NCBI GenBank assembly: GCA_029204225.1
Contig: CM055096.1
Coordinates: 33,860,571 to 33,924,570, forward strand
Direction: 5' to 3'
Length of the DNA: 64,000 nt
Source: Diphasiastrum complanatum
Lineage: Eukaryota; Streptophyta; Lycopodiopsida; Lycopodiales; Lycopodiaceae
Positions within the stretch are counted from its first letter, which is position 1; each line of letters starts with the position of its first letter. Under the pieces are notes generated by a model, which ran no database searches, was not told the origin of the DNA, and worked only from the letters and a program-made list of their open reading frames with translations. Of this stretch, positions 43,418 to 53,793 are shown in pieces. A program made the position numbers and the translations under genes.

Positions 43418-44230
43418 ATGACATCCATGGGTGGATATATGCTAGAATCTAGTGAGAAACTAACTTTCACAAACTATTCCATTTGGAAAGCAAGAATGGA
43501 ATCACTACTAGTGGTTCATGATCTCTTTGATATTGTCTTAGGAGTTGAGGAAGAGCCTCAAGCTCCCCAAGAACAACTAAAATACAAGAAGAGGGTTAGA
43601 TTAGCCCTACATTGCTTGAAGTTAAATGTAAGCAATGACCTCTTGAAGGAGGTGGCTTCTTGTACCACATCAAAAGAGGCTTGGGATTCACTAAAGAACA
43701 TTTATGAATCCAATAACACTTTAAGAGTGCTTATGCTAAGAAACTTGATCTTGCAAAGCATGAGGGGAAGTGGAGAAAATGGACAAGAGTATGTCCTAAG
43801 GATAAAATCCTTGAACAAAGAATTGGGATCTATAGGAGAGAAGATCCAAGATAATGAACTAGTACAAGTAATGTTGAATGGATTAGGAGATGAGTTCTCT
43901 AATCTAGTTCAATCTTTTGCTATTCAAGACCAACTTCCATCAATTGAAAAATTGCATAATGTTCTTGTGGCCGAGGAGAGTAGGATTCTACACCTCAAAA
44001 CAAGAATGGGGTCCTTATCACTACATAATGGTGATGAGAAAGCAAACTTCACATCTAAAGGCAAGAAGAAGTCTCATCCTTTCAAGAAGATCCAAGGCAA
44101 GGAGGTCGAGGCAAAGGATGGAGCATCTACCTCCAAAGGGAAGCAAAAGAACAAAGCAAAGTTGAAGTGTTTCTTTTGTGGGAAGAAAGGACACTTTGCT
44201 TGCGAATGCTACAAGAAGAAGAATGCATAA
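43418..44230 (+). CDS. Ty1-copia gag, intact frame
   Basis: A 270-codon uninterrupted frame starts MTSMGGYMLESSEKLTFTNY. It has the gag N-terminal motif NYSIWKARMESLLVVHDLFD, the SCTTSKEAWDSLKNIYESNN motif, and a C-terminal CCHC zinc knuckle CFFCGKKGHFACECYKK (Cys-X2-Cys-X4-His-X4-Cys). A basic region (KGKKKSHPFKKIQGKE) precedes the knuckle. Length is usual for the family. It packages element RNA into particles. The stop at 44,228-44,230 separates it from the protease frame, which follows in the same phase; gag and pol could have been joined before this stop arose. Best-preserved gag in the window. Confidence 0.9.
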   Translation: MTSMGGYMLESSEKLTFTNYSIWKARMESLLVVHDLFDIVLGVEEEPQAPQEQLKYKKRVRLALHCLKLNVSNDLLKEVASCTTSKEAWDSLKNIYESNNTLRVLMLRNLILQSMRGSGENGQEYVLRIKSLNKELGSIGEKIQDNELVQVMLNGLGDEFSNLVQSFAIQDQLPSIEKLHNVLVAEESRILHLKTRMGSLSLHNGDEKANFTSKGKKKSHPFKKIQGKEVEAKDGASTSKGKQKNKAKLKCFFCGKKGHFACECYKKKNA

Positions 44231-44293
44231 GGGAATGAAGATCAAGGCAATCTTGCACAAGGGGAGGAGGAAGAGGATGGCTTCAACACATCC

Positions 44294-45290
44294 TTGATGG
44301 TAGCAGCTACACCAACATCAAGCCAAGAGACATGGTGGATTGATAGTGGGGCTAGTTCCCACATGTCATTGAACAAGCATTATTTCTCTTATCTACTTTC
44401 TTGCAATGATTCTAAGAAATCAATCTACACAGGTAGTGATCAAGAATGCAAGATAGATGGCATAGGATCTATTCCATTATGCTTAAGATCATCTAAAAGG
44501 ATAGATCTTGATAATGTTTTGTATGTTCCATCCATTACAAAAAACTTGCTTAGTATTGGTCAATTAATGGACAATGGACTAGATGTACATTTCAAGAATG
44601 GAGTGTGTTCCATTTTAAAAAATAATAAGTGCATAGATATTGGCATTAAGCAAGGAAGGCTTTTCAAGTTGGATGCTAATGTGGCTATTGAAAGTGTGAA
44701 TATGGTTAGGGAGGAGTTGACTCCAGTGGAGCTTTGGCACAAAAGATTGGGCCATCCTAATCTTCAATCAATGGAATCCATGGCATCGAAGGAGCTAGCT
44801 CTCGGCCTACCAAAAGATCTCAAGAAGTGTGGCAAAGTGTGTGAGGCATGTGGCCTTGCAAAGTCACACAAGACTTCCTACAAGAAATCTTTAACAAGAT
44901 CTACCTCACCTTTAGATCTTATCCATTCGGATGTACATACTTTTTCTCATGAAAGTAATGGAGGAGCTTTAATGTATGTGACTTTTATTGATGATTGTAC
45001 TAGATACACTTGGATTGAATTATTGCCTAAGAAAAGCCTTGTATATGAAGCTTTTGTAGAGTTTAAGTCTCTAGTGGAAAAGCAACTTAGTTCTTGCATC
45101 AAAGTTCTAAGATGTGATAATGGAGGAGAGTATATCTCCAAGAAGATGAGAGACTTTTGTGAGATCAATGGCATTAAGAGAGAACGCACTTGTCCTTACA
45201 CCCCCCAGCAAAATGGGGTAGCCGAGAGGAAAAATAGGAGTCTTTGTGAACGTGCAAAGTCTTTAAGACTTGATGCATCTCTACCCATCA
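44294..45290 (+). pseudogene. Ty1-copia protease and integrase, cut off at the insertion
   Basis: Protease: TWWIDSGASSHMSLN (DSGA). Then LYVPSITKNLLSIGQLM. The pre-integrase region is VELWHKRLGHPNLQSMESMA ... CEACGLAKSHKTSY. The integrase core has DLIHSDVHTFSHESNGG (Asp kept, usual GP changed), KVLRCDNGGEYISKKM (Asp) and QQNGVAERKNRSLCERA (Glu). The open frame breaks after LDASLPITF, exactly where FWAEA should follow, because gypsy sequence begins. About 200 residues (integrase C-terminus and linker) are missing on the far side at 52.1 kb. Confidence 0.9.
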
Positions 45291-45296
45291 CTTTTC

Positions 45297-45690
45297 CTCA
45301 ACCCACTTAGTGGCGTAATCTGTGGCTATGAGGATGTAATGAGCTTGGGTATGTTTCGTTGCTGGACTGATTGGTCCAACAAAGTCAATTTCCCACTTAT
45401 GGAAGGCTTCGCCTTCTATAATGGGAGTCAGTGGCGTGAAGTCTGCTTTGGTATTTTTCTTGGCTCCTTGACAGACATCACACGTTTTAAAGACAACAAA
45501 CGTGTCCTGAAATAAAGATGGCCACCACAGTCCTACTCAAAGGATAGTCTTAGCGGTTGCTTCAGCAGAAAAGTGGCCACCACCAATGCCCTCATGAGCC
45601 TGAGATATGATAGGTCATATCTCAGATTCATAAGCACATCGTCAAATTATACCATCAATGCCCCTTTTGTAAAGTTGTCCCACTATTAAT
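45297..45690 (-). pseudogene. Ty3-gypsy integrase N-terminal part, truncated
   Basis: The HHCC zinc finger is readable (AHEGIGGGHFSAEATAKTIL ... KTCDVCQGAKKNTKAD), then the start of the core WEIDFVGPISPATKHTQAHY and ILIATDYATKWVEEK, with the first catalytic Asp (EIDF) and part of the second box. It ends at the copia junction; the second Asp partner and the Glu are lost. One stop lies in the zinc region. Confidence 0.8.
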
Positions 45691-46729
45691 TGAAAGGGCG
45701 CTGCTTTAAGCAAAAAATTCTTTTTGCCGCCGGATTCAGGCCTTCTTTGAGTCTACCTGTTGTCAAGAATTGAGCTATCTCCTCAGCCCACAAGGGTGTA
45801 GCATCAATTTGAAAAAGACATGCATCAGGAAGATCATCGTTGACTGGTGCAGTTGCTTTTTCAGCATTCGGTAGCCAGGAAAGGTGATCCACCATGAAAT
45901 GTTGGGTCCCTTTTCGAATGACTACGCGGAAATTAAGTTCCTCTAATATCAACAGCCATCGAGCTATACGTCCCATTTTACAGGATTTATTAATGATATA
46001 TAATAGGGCTTGATGGTCAATGTAGAATGCAAAGGTCTGCCCTAATAAATAATGTCTTAGTTGTTGTACAACATTGACCATAGCCAATGCTTCTCTCTCG
46101 GTGGTTGTATAGTTTACTTCAGCATGCACCAGTTGTCTGCTCAAGAAACATATTGAGAAGTCTTTGTCATACTCGTCCGGTTGTGCAAGAAGATCTCCAA
46201 TGGCATACTTACTTGCGTCAGTATGCACATGAAACTCTTTCGTATAATCTGGCGAGCGGAGTATGGGTGCCGTGGTAAGGGCTGTTTTCAACTCCTCAAA
46301 GGCTTTAATTCGTTCTTCGGTCCAGCGAGGATCTACCACAACTAAATAAATGAGGCATGTCTTGCCGACATAGTCAATTATAAAGATGCGATAATAATTT
46401 GTATGACCAAGGAAGACATAAACCTCCTTCACTATTGTAGGTAAGGGCATTTCAACTATAACCCTGATTTTTGACGGGTTGGTAGAAATACCGTCCTTTG
46501 AAATTACATGTCCGAGTCCGACCCCATGGGTGACCCATATTAGGCATTTACCAAGGTTTAGTGAGATTCCAAATCTATGGCAGCGAATGAAGATTTTCTC
46601 TAGTGCATCAAGGTGTGTAGCCGCTGAGGAATGGACACCTAGATCGTCGAGATAAATCTCCACAATCCGATGTAACAGGTCTTGGAAGGCCAATTGCATG
46701 ACCTCTAAAATGTTGAAAGGGCGTTGCAT
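45686..46729 (-). pseudogene. Ty3-gypsy reverse transcriptase (palm) and RNase H
   Basis: A 347-codon open frame. RT: VMQLAFQDLLHRIVEIYLDD with the catalytic YLDD box, then GISLNLGKCLIWVTHGVGLG and GHVISKDGISTNPSKIRVIV. RNase H: FHVHTDASKYAIGDLLAQPD (first Asp), YTTTEREALAMVNVVQQLRH (Glu) and FYIDHQALLYIINKS (Asp). The upstream RT fingers are in a separate frame at 46,806-47,150. The tail (GLNPAAKRIFCLKQRPFN) ends in a stop before the integrase. Mostly intact but frameshifted from the rest of pol. Confidence 0.9.
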
Positions 46730-46805
46730 AAGCCAAAAGGCATAATGTTATAAGCATAAACCTCATTCTTTGTGGCAAAGGCCGTTTTATGTTTATCTTC
46801 AGGGG

Positions 46806-47150
46806 CTATTTGAACAAGGAATAACCGCTGAATCCATCCAAGAAGCTGAAAGCTTTAGCTCCTGCCATTTTCTCTAAGATTTGGGTCATTAGAGACAAGG
46901 GAAAATGGTCTTTCTTCATACCCGCATTAAGGTTTTTAAGATCGACACAGATACGAAGCTTGTCGTTGTTCGTGGAAGCTTGGTCTGATTGTTTGGTGTC
47001 TGTCTTCTTAGACAAGGGCTTTATCGGCTGTTTAAGCTTCTCACACATTTGTTTTTGACGCTCGGTTAACTTTGTATCAATAATTTTATTTTTTTGTAAC
47101 CGAGGTTTTTGAGGGTTTTGAGTGGGTTGTGTTGTAACCTCACTTATCAT
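46806..47150 (-). pseudogene. Ty3-gypsy reverse transcriptase, N-terminal part
   Basis: After a basic linker it reads KLRICVDLKNLNAGMKKDHF and PLSLMTQILEKMAGAKAFSF followed by LDGFSGYSLF, the conserved RT boxes including the first Asp of the palm. A frameshift near 46,800-46,730 separates it from the YLDD frame. Confidence 0.85.
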
Positions 47151-47582
47151 GTCTTCATCGATTGTATGCCAGACTCATCTAGATACATGTCCCATGTATA
47201 TATTTTGGATTTGGGCCTGTATGCTTGTGTGTTGGGTACTTTGGATGTTAGTTGGACGTGAGCCAACGGTCCTGGTGTCTTGATCTCCTTAGGAATTGAT
47301 TTTGGAAGATAAGGTTGGGCATCTAGATATAGGGTACATGTTCATCCGTCATTTCTACATCATTCATGGAAAGAATATCTTCTTCCGAAACATGGGCGGT
47401 AGAGATACTAGGTTCCCCTGGGCACCAAGCTATAGGAATCGGGTCAATCATCGTAAGTGGGATGATGGGTGTGTCAATGTTTGAAGAAGATGGGAGGATG
47501 TCCACATCTTCTACAGCAGTTTTGATACGACATCAATTGGAATCAGCACAGTCAACAGTGGCTAGTGCTTGACCCCAATTGA

Positions 47583-47930
47583 TTATGTCCGTGGATCTCG
47601 TATAGTGGTCATTGGGTTGGATCGGGACACTATCTGATTCATCATATGTTGTTGATGACCAATCATCATAAACTTTAGCAGGCTTGACATGTCTGTAACT
47701 CGTTGATCAGCCATGCGAAGTTTATATCGTGATTGATCGAGGGTATGGAAGCCCCATGACTTTGCCAATGACAAAGCCATTATATTTACGCCTGATCCAC
47801 TATCAAGGATAGCAAATACTGTGGGATAGTCTTTAGAGGACAAAGGAAAGGTGATGCTAGTCCCCTTAGCAACACCTATAATCAGTAGATTCATAGAAAT
47901 TTGGAGAATTTTAGGAATCTCTTCTGTTTT
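47583..47930 (-). pseudogene. Ty3-gypsy aspartic protease
   Basis: TVFAILDSGSGVNIMALSLA has the DSGSGVN catalytic motif typical of Athila/Tat-like plant gypsy elements. Then KLRMADQRVTD. The frame is interrupted near 47,600. In the same strand direction an acidic/proline-rich spacer follows (47,505-47,323). Confidence 0.8.
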
Positions 47931-48128
47931 TTGCTATTCATCAAGAATAGTAGGCAGCTGAAAACTATGATGGATATAATGTTGAAGCCCAGTGAAGGAT
48001 TTTATTGTGCTATGGAACGGCATGGTGAGTTGAGCTTGCAGGAGGTCAGAAAATACTTCAAGTCCCTATAGGGATTGCTCCTTTTCGGGGATTTGAGCTG
48101 ATAACAGACTTTCTGTATGTTCTTCCTC

Positions 48129-48470
48129 TCACGAAAACTCATTTCGAAATTCATCGTATTGCCTTTGTTCCACTTTTGGGTCTGGGTAGTCTTTTGGTAA
48201 TGTGGAAGCTGTCAAGTGGCTTCTATGTGGGTCAGCTGATTTAGCATGGGTTTGCTGTTGTTCTTGTTGTTGGCGTTGTGCTCTAGTTAGAACTCTAACA
48301 GGTTCGGATGATATATGACGTGCTGGAAGAATCCTGTTAGGTTGTTTAGGACAATCCTTGAAACTGTGTTTGCAAATACAGTATGGACATTCCGCATGGT
48401 ATTGGTTTTCAACTTTATAGTCAACCTTGAAGTGTCTCATTTCATTACAAATAAAGCAGCGGTTGCTCAT
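48129..48470 (-). pseudogene. Ty3-gypsy gag zinc-knuckle region
   Basis: RCFICNEMRHFKVDYKVE, then CPYCICKHSFKDCPKQP (Cys-X2-Cys-X4-His-X4-Cys: CPYCICKHSFKDC), then a Gln-rich tail. The first knuckle lacks its last Cys. It follows the gag core in the minus direction; a stop separates the two. Confidence 0.8.
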
Positions 48471-49270
48471 TGGTCCTGTGGCGAAAACGTAACCATTTGA
48501 ATAGACTTAAGACTGTTTTGAAACTCTTTCGTGAGCTTCTCCATCTGTTGTTGGTGTTGTTGGTTAAGCAACTCCATCTGTGTTTTCCACAACTGTTCTT
48601 GTGTTTCCTCGTTTGGCCGAGCTTCTTGGATAGCACGATGTGCTCTCCGTTCACGTGGCTCATCGACATCTGAGCCTTCGTCTTCTTCCCGAATGGCATC
48701 AGACATGGCTTGTTTCAATCATGTATATTCATCATTGGAACGAAGTTCACATCGTATCCATCGTGGGAGTCCAACAAGGAACCAAATTATGAGCATAGAC
48801 TCAGTGGGTTGCTCTTGTACCTGACTTTTTAATCTTTTAAATTGTTCAGTGTAGTCACCTACTTTCTCATCTTTTGGCATTTTGATGTTACTGAGCCTGA
48901 CAAAAGGACTTTCAATTAAGCGAAATGACTGGAAGCATTTGATAAATGCCTCTTTCAAAAGTGACCAGTCTCGTTTATCTTCACGATCAAGGTTAAAAAA
49001 CCATTCTCGTGCTCGATCGATCATGGTCATCGAGAAGAGCTGTACCATGGCGTCTGGTGATGTCTCGCCATAGACATCACAAGCATTCTCAAAGACTTGA
49101 AGAAATCGTTGAGGATCAGTGTTACCGTTGTACTTAGGTAGATCTAGCCTTGGAGTACATTTTTCAGTACGTGGAACATTATTTTCAAAAGCTCTGTTTA
49201 AGTGAGCTCGTGCATGTGAAGATTCGACAGCATGAAAATGTGGTCGATCAGATGGAGCTTCAAAACTCAT
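48467..49270 (-). pseudogene. Ty3-gypsy gag core
   Basis: The 183-codon frame 49,270-48,719 begins MSFEAPSDRPHFHAVESSHA and holds the gag capsid motifs LDLPKYNGNTDPQRFLQVFE, AREWFFNLDREDKRDWSLLK and VGDYTEQFKRLKSQVQEQ. A stop at 48,719 is followed immediately, in an overlapping window, by KQAMSDAIREEDEGSDVDEP and a Gln-rich coiled segment (TQMELLNQQHQQQMEKLTKE) to 48,467. Apart from the stop the gag is complete. It belongs to the gypsy nested in the copia. Confidence 0.85.
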
Positions 49271-50950
49271 GGGTTCCCATCTGTCGAATGGGTTGGTGGC
49301 TAGCTCTTGGACTTGGGATTTTATCCTAGAATATTGATTAAATCAAGCATGTTCGGTAGATGGTGAGACCATCTCTGGTAGATAGTCCTCTATTGAATTG
49401 GGATTGTAAGGACGATCCATAACAACGCTAGAGTACCTTAGGATTGTGGAAATAGGCCTCTTGGACTCTTTGGTAACTTAACTCGTTGGATTCGTTGTTC
49501 GGAATGTGGTTGCTACAGTTCCACGGTGGATGTGGTTCGAATGCGACTAGTTTTGATTGCGGAAACGGTTCAATGCGATCTATTATAGTGGTATGTGTTC
49601 TGTTGCAGTTGGATACAGTTGAATGTAGTGGGTGACGATTGGAATGTGACCTGTTACGATTGGGGGCGGTCGCTATGGTGCAACAATGTATGCGGTGTGT
49701 AGGCGATCTGATTGCGGTCAGTTGCGGTTGAGTGCAGTGGGGGTCTGAATGCGGTCACTACAATAGCTGGGGTGCGGTTATTTGCAGTTGCTACAACCGA
49801 ATACGATACCTGGGGTGCGGTTGAATGCGAGAGCTGGTGTGCGGGTATTTGCGGTCGCTACGGCTCAAGACGGTCACGTCGGTTCAAGAGTGGTCTGTTG
49901 CGGCTGGGATGCGGTTGAATGTGGGTGTGATGGTTCAAAAGTGGACTCGGTTGGATTGTGAGCTGTTTGCGGTCGTTTGCGATTGCTACGGCTCAAGGCG
50001 GTCACTACGGTTGCTATGGCTCAATGCTGATACAGGTGGAAGGTGATCTATTGGAGGCTCATGTAGTTGCTATCGTTTATAGTGGTGCAGCTTGCGGTTT
50101 GTGTGGATCATCAGGTATAACTCTGAAAAGCGTCTGATATAGATTGTTGAATCAAGTTGTGGATCTGATGTATGAAGTACTCGTCAGTTTTGATCGTCGT
50201 TGAAAAGCGTTGTGGGCTTGCGTGGATTTGGTCCGGTTTAGATTGTGAGGAATCCCTTCTGTCAAGATTGGACCCACGACCTCCGGTCGAGATTTGATCA
50301 AAACTGTTTGGTCGAGATTTGACCAAAACTGTTCGATCGAGATTTGACCCAGAATCTCCTCGGTCGAGATTTGAGCAATGGGCTTCGGCTGAGATTTGAA
50401 AGAGCGTTTCGGCTTCGGTTGAGTTTTGAAGGAGAGCTTCGGCTCCGGTTGAGATTTGAAGGAGCGCTTCAGCTCCAGTTGAGATTTGAAGGAGCGCTTC
50501 GGCTCTGGTTGAGATTTGAAGGAGCGCTTCGGCTGAGATGGGACAGAATGCTTCGGTCAAGATCAGGACTTAAGGCTTCGATTGAGATTTAACAGGAAGC
50601 CTTCGGTCAAGATTTAACAGAAAGCATCGGTTGAGTTGCGATGGAAGGTCTGTGAAAGGCTCGGTCGAGATCTAATCGATGAGCGTCGGTTAAGGTGTAA
50701 CTCTAGACATGGTAGGATTTTTTTAAGTAGTGGCTCGGTCGAGATTTGGTGTGTAGCTGTCCGGTCTAGGCGAGAGTCGTGGAGCTCGGTTTGGTAATGA
50801 GCGTGAAGCCTCAGTCGAGAATTGAGCTGCACATCGGTCAGGACCAAAGTGGCAAGCTCTGTGATGAAACATGTGGGAGACCTCAGAGCGATGGTTTTGC
50901 AACATAGATCAAAAAGGTGTGTCTTGGTTTAGTGTCTGTGTAGTTGTGGA
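49271..50950 (-). repeat. Gypsy leader with CGGTTG-rich and 30-bp tandem repeats
   Basis: 50,370-50,545 holds about five 30-base units (TTGAGATTTGAAGGAGCGCT then TCGGCTCCGG). 49,520-50,040 is rich in TGCGGTCGCTACGGTT-like words. The minus-strand frame with EALLQISTGA repeats (50,111-50,560) only translates the array. Leader position is set by the primer site at 50,951. Confidence 0.7.
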
Positions 50951-50962
50951 ATGGCGCCAAAT
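50951..50962 (-). promoter_or_regulatory. Gypsy primer-binding site
   Basis: On the minus strand the LTR end ...GTGAACA is followed by TTTGGCGCCATTCC, a degraded form of the TGGCGCCGTTGCC site seen intact at 61.9 kb. Confidence 0.6.
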
Positions 50963-52000
50963 GTTCACAGATTCCAATGAATCTGTGAACACGGTTTCTT
51001 TACCGTTCTTTGTTTGTTCTTTCTTCTGTAGGTTACGGTTCTTTACGGTTTGGTCTTCTTATTAGAACGGTTTCCAAGCAAAAGTGTTTTCTCAAATTAC
51101 AATGAGTATTCCCCAGTCTGTCAGTGGGAGAGACAGATTCGTTACTCAGCTACATGCACATACAAGCCATGCAACCAGTCCTAGCTCAGTATGGATCAGC
51201 ATTCTGAATCAGGGAGCAATTCTACAATCTATCTACTAAAATCAAGAAACAAAACAATGACAAAATTAAACTACTTAGCAAGAAACAAAAAACAAGAAAA
51301 CTAGATTCCTAACAGCACTTTGGCAGCCCAAGAATCAAGAAACACCTATTTCTTGATGCTTGGAATGCCCAAGAACAATCAAGAACTGGAAGGTAAGAGA
51401 ATATGCAAGATCTACACCACAAATCCGACCTATTTAGTTTACTTGAATGTTGATTCCTACATTAATCCACAAACAAGAAATGAAATCTAATCCACCACTA
51501 AAAACAAGAGAGTAAGCAAGAAATCTAGTTAATCCACAAACACAAAGGAAATCAAAACATGCTCATAGGAATTTCACTCAAGAACATTGCCATGAACAAG
51601 GAGCTTTACAATCATCAAGAACTCGTGGAAGATCTTCTTTATTTACTCAAGAGAACTTGACAATACATTCAAAGCTCCCTCACAAGAGAGGGGGGCCCTT
51701 AAATAAGCAAGAGGGCTGCCCATGTGGAGCCCAAGTGGCAATTCCACCAAATTAGAAATCACATGTGGAAATTGCCCTTCTACTAAAGGTCACCATCAAA
51801 AGGTGGCTCACTCTAAATTATTTAAGGGGGGTCTACATTTATTTACAAAGCCTAGGAAATATTACTAGCTCCTACATGGTCGTTCCTTCTCTGGGATACA
51901 CCATGTAGGCTCACATAAATAATTCACTGTCATCCTAGCTAGTAATTTCTCGACTCTCATGCTCGGTTCTCAGCTTCTTCTGCTCTCCTCCTTCTGAGAC
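50963..52000 (-). repeat. 5' LTR of the nested gypsy element
   Basis: Starts TGTTCACAGATTCC on the plus strand at the primer site. An inverted pair AGATTCCAATGAATCTGTGAACA lies at the start (ACAGATTC/GAATCTGT). Its outer end is not defined; the partner LTR is absent. No gene inside. Confidence 0.55.
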
Positions 52001-52139
52001 CTCCTCGGTCATGGGTGAGAGATATTTTGTGTCTTCAGCTTGGCTCGACATTTGGGAATTCTCTGGAATCCGCTAACACAAGGCATTTCATGATGCATCT
52101 TCTATTATCTCTATTGATGACAATCAATGTATTCTCACC

Positions 52140-52960
52140 AAGAAGATCTTTGAGAGAGAGATCCCAGCCCAATAGGCTCTCTTACATTGATAAAGGCAAG
52201 CAAGTGGATGTTGAATCCACCAATTATGCATTTTTATCTCTTATGAAGATCCAAGAAGTGTCCAAGAAGCACTCCATTCAAAGGAGTGGTATGAAGCTAT
52301 GAAGCAAGAGTATGATGCTTTGAATACCAACAATACTTGGGAGCTATGGATCCACCATCCAACAAGCATATTATTGGTTGCAAATGGGTGTTTAGAATCA
52401 AGTACAATCATGATGGCATCATCAATAAGTACAAATCAAGGCTATGTGCAAAAGGATATTCCAAATCAAAGGCCTTGATTATGAAGATAGTTTTGCACCC
52501 GTTGCAAAGATGGTAAATATAAGAATCATAATCTCTATTGCTTGCTACTTCAAATGAAAAATGTTCCAATTGGATGTCTCCGATGCTTTTCTTAATGGAT
52601 ACCTTAAGGAGGAGATATATATGGAGCAACCACAAGGCTCAAGCATGATGAAGAATCCAAAGTTTGCCTACTATTCAAAAGTCTATATGGGCTTAAGCAA
52701 GCCCCAAATCATGGTATGCAAGACTCAACTCATTTCTCATCTCACTTGGATTTATCCTAAGTGACCATGATCCTTCCATGTACTTAAAGTTTGTTGATAA
52801 TGATCTTGTCATTCTCATCATTTATGTAGATGACATTATCTTATGTCAAGAAGCTAGTATATGAGACTAGAAGTGCACTTGGTAGGGAGTTCAAAATGCA
52901 AGATCTAGGAGAGCTACACTACATCCCAGGCCTAGAGATTGATCTTATGCTTTCATAAGT
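52140..52960 (+). pseudogene. Ty1-copia reverse transcriptase (second half of the host copia)
   Basis: The copia resumes with the linker RERSQPNRLSYIDKGKQVDV, then (after frameshifts) EWYEAMKQEYDALNTNNTWE, GCKWVFRIKYNHDGIINKYK, DYEDSFAPVAKMVNIRIIIS, the MFQLDVSDAFLNGYLKEEIY box, and VILIIYVDDIILCQEA with the catalytic YVDD at about 52,820. At least four frameshifts or stops (about 52,280, 52,345, 52,460, 52,556, 52,700) break it. It continues the polyprotein left at 45,290, with about 200 residues missing between. Confidence 0.85.
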
Positions 52961-52981
52961 CAATCTAGATATGCTCTTTCA

Positions 52982-53764
52982 ATGCTCAAAATTTTCAAAA
53001 TGGGAAGTTGTAAGAGTGTAGACACACCTATGGAGCATATTGTAAAAGATCCTAATAAGGGAGATGAAATATCCTTCGAGGACATCACTCTTTTTAGGAG
53101 TTTTAATGGCTCCTTGATTTGGTTGACCATCACTAGGTCCGATTTGAGTGATTGTGTGCACAAGCTAAGTCAATCTATGCAAGATCCCAAGATCTATCAT
53201 TGGAAATCGGCCAAGAGAGTCTTGAGGTATATATCTTCAATACATTATTATGGATTGCTCTACAAAAGTGAAGATCTATCTATACTTGGCTACTCGGACT
53301 CGGATTTTGTTAGTGACAAGGTGAATAAAAAATCCACAATTGCTTACACTATGTTTCTTGGAGGAAATCTCATATCTTGGCTTTCCAAAAAGCAAGATAC
53401 TATTTCTCTATCATCATGTGAGGCCAAGTATAAGGCCCTTACAACAACAACAAAAGAGGTGCTATGGATCAAAAGACTATTATTGGAGCTCAAGTTCATC
53501 AAGGAGGAAGGTCTACGTTTGATCAAGTGTGAAAACATCTCGGCCCAAGCCCTTGCCAACAATCCAATTTTTCATGCAAGGGGCAAACATATTGAAGTTG
53601 CACATCATTTTGTAAGGGAAAAGCTTATTGGAGGAGAGATCAACTTGGAGCACATTGGATCATCTTCATGCATTGTTGATCTTCTCACCAAGCCATTACT
53701 CAAGAGTTCTTTCATCAAGCTTAGATCCAACCTTGGCTTGATTCCAATATCTATGCTTAATTAG
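52982..53764 (+). CDS. Ty1-copia RNase H and polyprotein C-terminus, open frame
   Basis: A 260-codon open frame: SVDTPMEHIVKDPNKGDEIS, FNGSLIWLTITRSDLSDCVH, KRVLRYISSIHYYGLLYKSE, then RNase H LGYSDSDFVSDKVNKKSTIA (Asp), LSSCEAKYKALTTTTKEVLW (Glu), IKCENISAQALANNPIFHAR (Asp position changed to Glu-Asn context) and the usual ending GKHIEVAHHFVREKL ... TKPLLKSSFIKLRSNLGL. This is the natural 3' end of a copia polyprotein; the LTR follows 30 bases later. Upstream RT is frameshifted, so it is not translated as part of pol. Confidence 0.85.
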   Translation: MLKIFKMGSCKSVDTPMEHIVKDPNKGDEISFEDITLFRSFNGSLIWLTITRSDLSDCVHKLSQSMQDPKIYHWKSAKRVLRYISSIHYYGLLYKSEDLSILGYSDSDFVSDKVNKKSTIAYTMFLGGNLISWLSKKQDTISLSSCEAKYKALTTTTKEVLWIKRLLLELKFIKEEGLRLIKCENISAQALANNPIFHARGKHIEVAHHFVREKLIGGEINLEHIGSSSCIVDLLTKPLLKSSFIKLRSNLGLIPISMLN

Positions 53765-53774
53765 AATAGATAAC

Positions 53775-53793
53775 TTTTTAGGAGGACTCCAAG
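53775..53793 (+). promoter_or_regulatory. Polypurine tract of the copia element
   Basis: TTTTTAGGAGGACTCCAAG directly before the 3' LTR start TGTGAAAATTTG. Imperfect purine run. Confidence 0.5.

Larger units (their letters stand above)
45291..52080 (-). mobile_element. Ty3-gypsy element (minus) inside the copia, 3' half lost
   Basis: From right to left: LTR (50,963 to about 52,0xx), primer site (50,951-50,962), long GC-richer leader (49,271-50,950), gag (49,270-48,470), zinc knuckle, protease, RT, RNase H, and the integrase zinc finger and first part of the core, ending at about 45,296. Integrase end and 3' LTR are absent. The right boundary with copia lies between about 51,990 and 52,130 and was not fixed. 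Confidence 0.8.

Noticed and set aside
50111-50560. 149-codon frame with EALLQISTGA repeats
   Set aside because: It only translates the 30-base tandem repeat in a gypsy leader.
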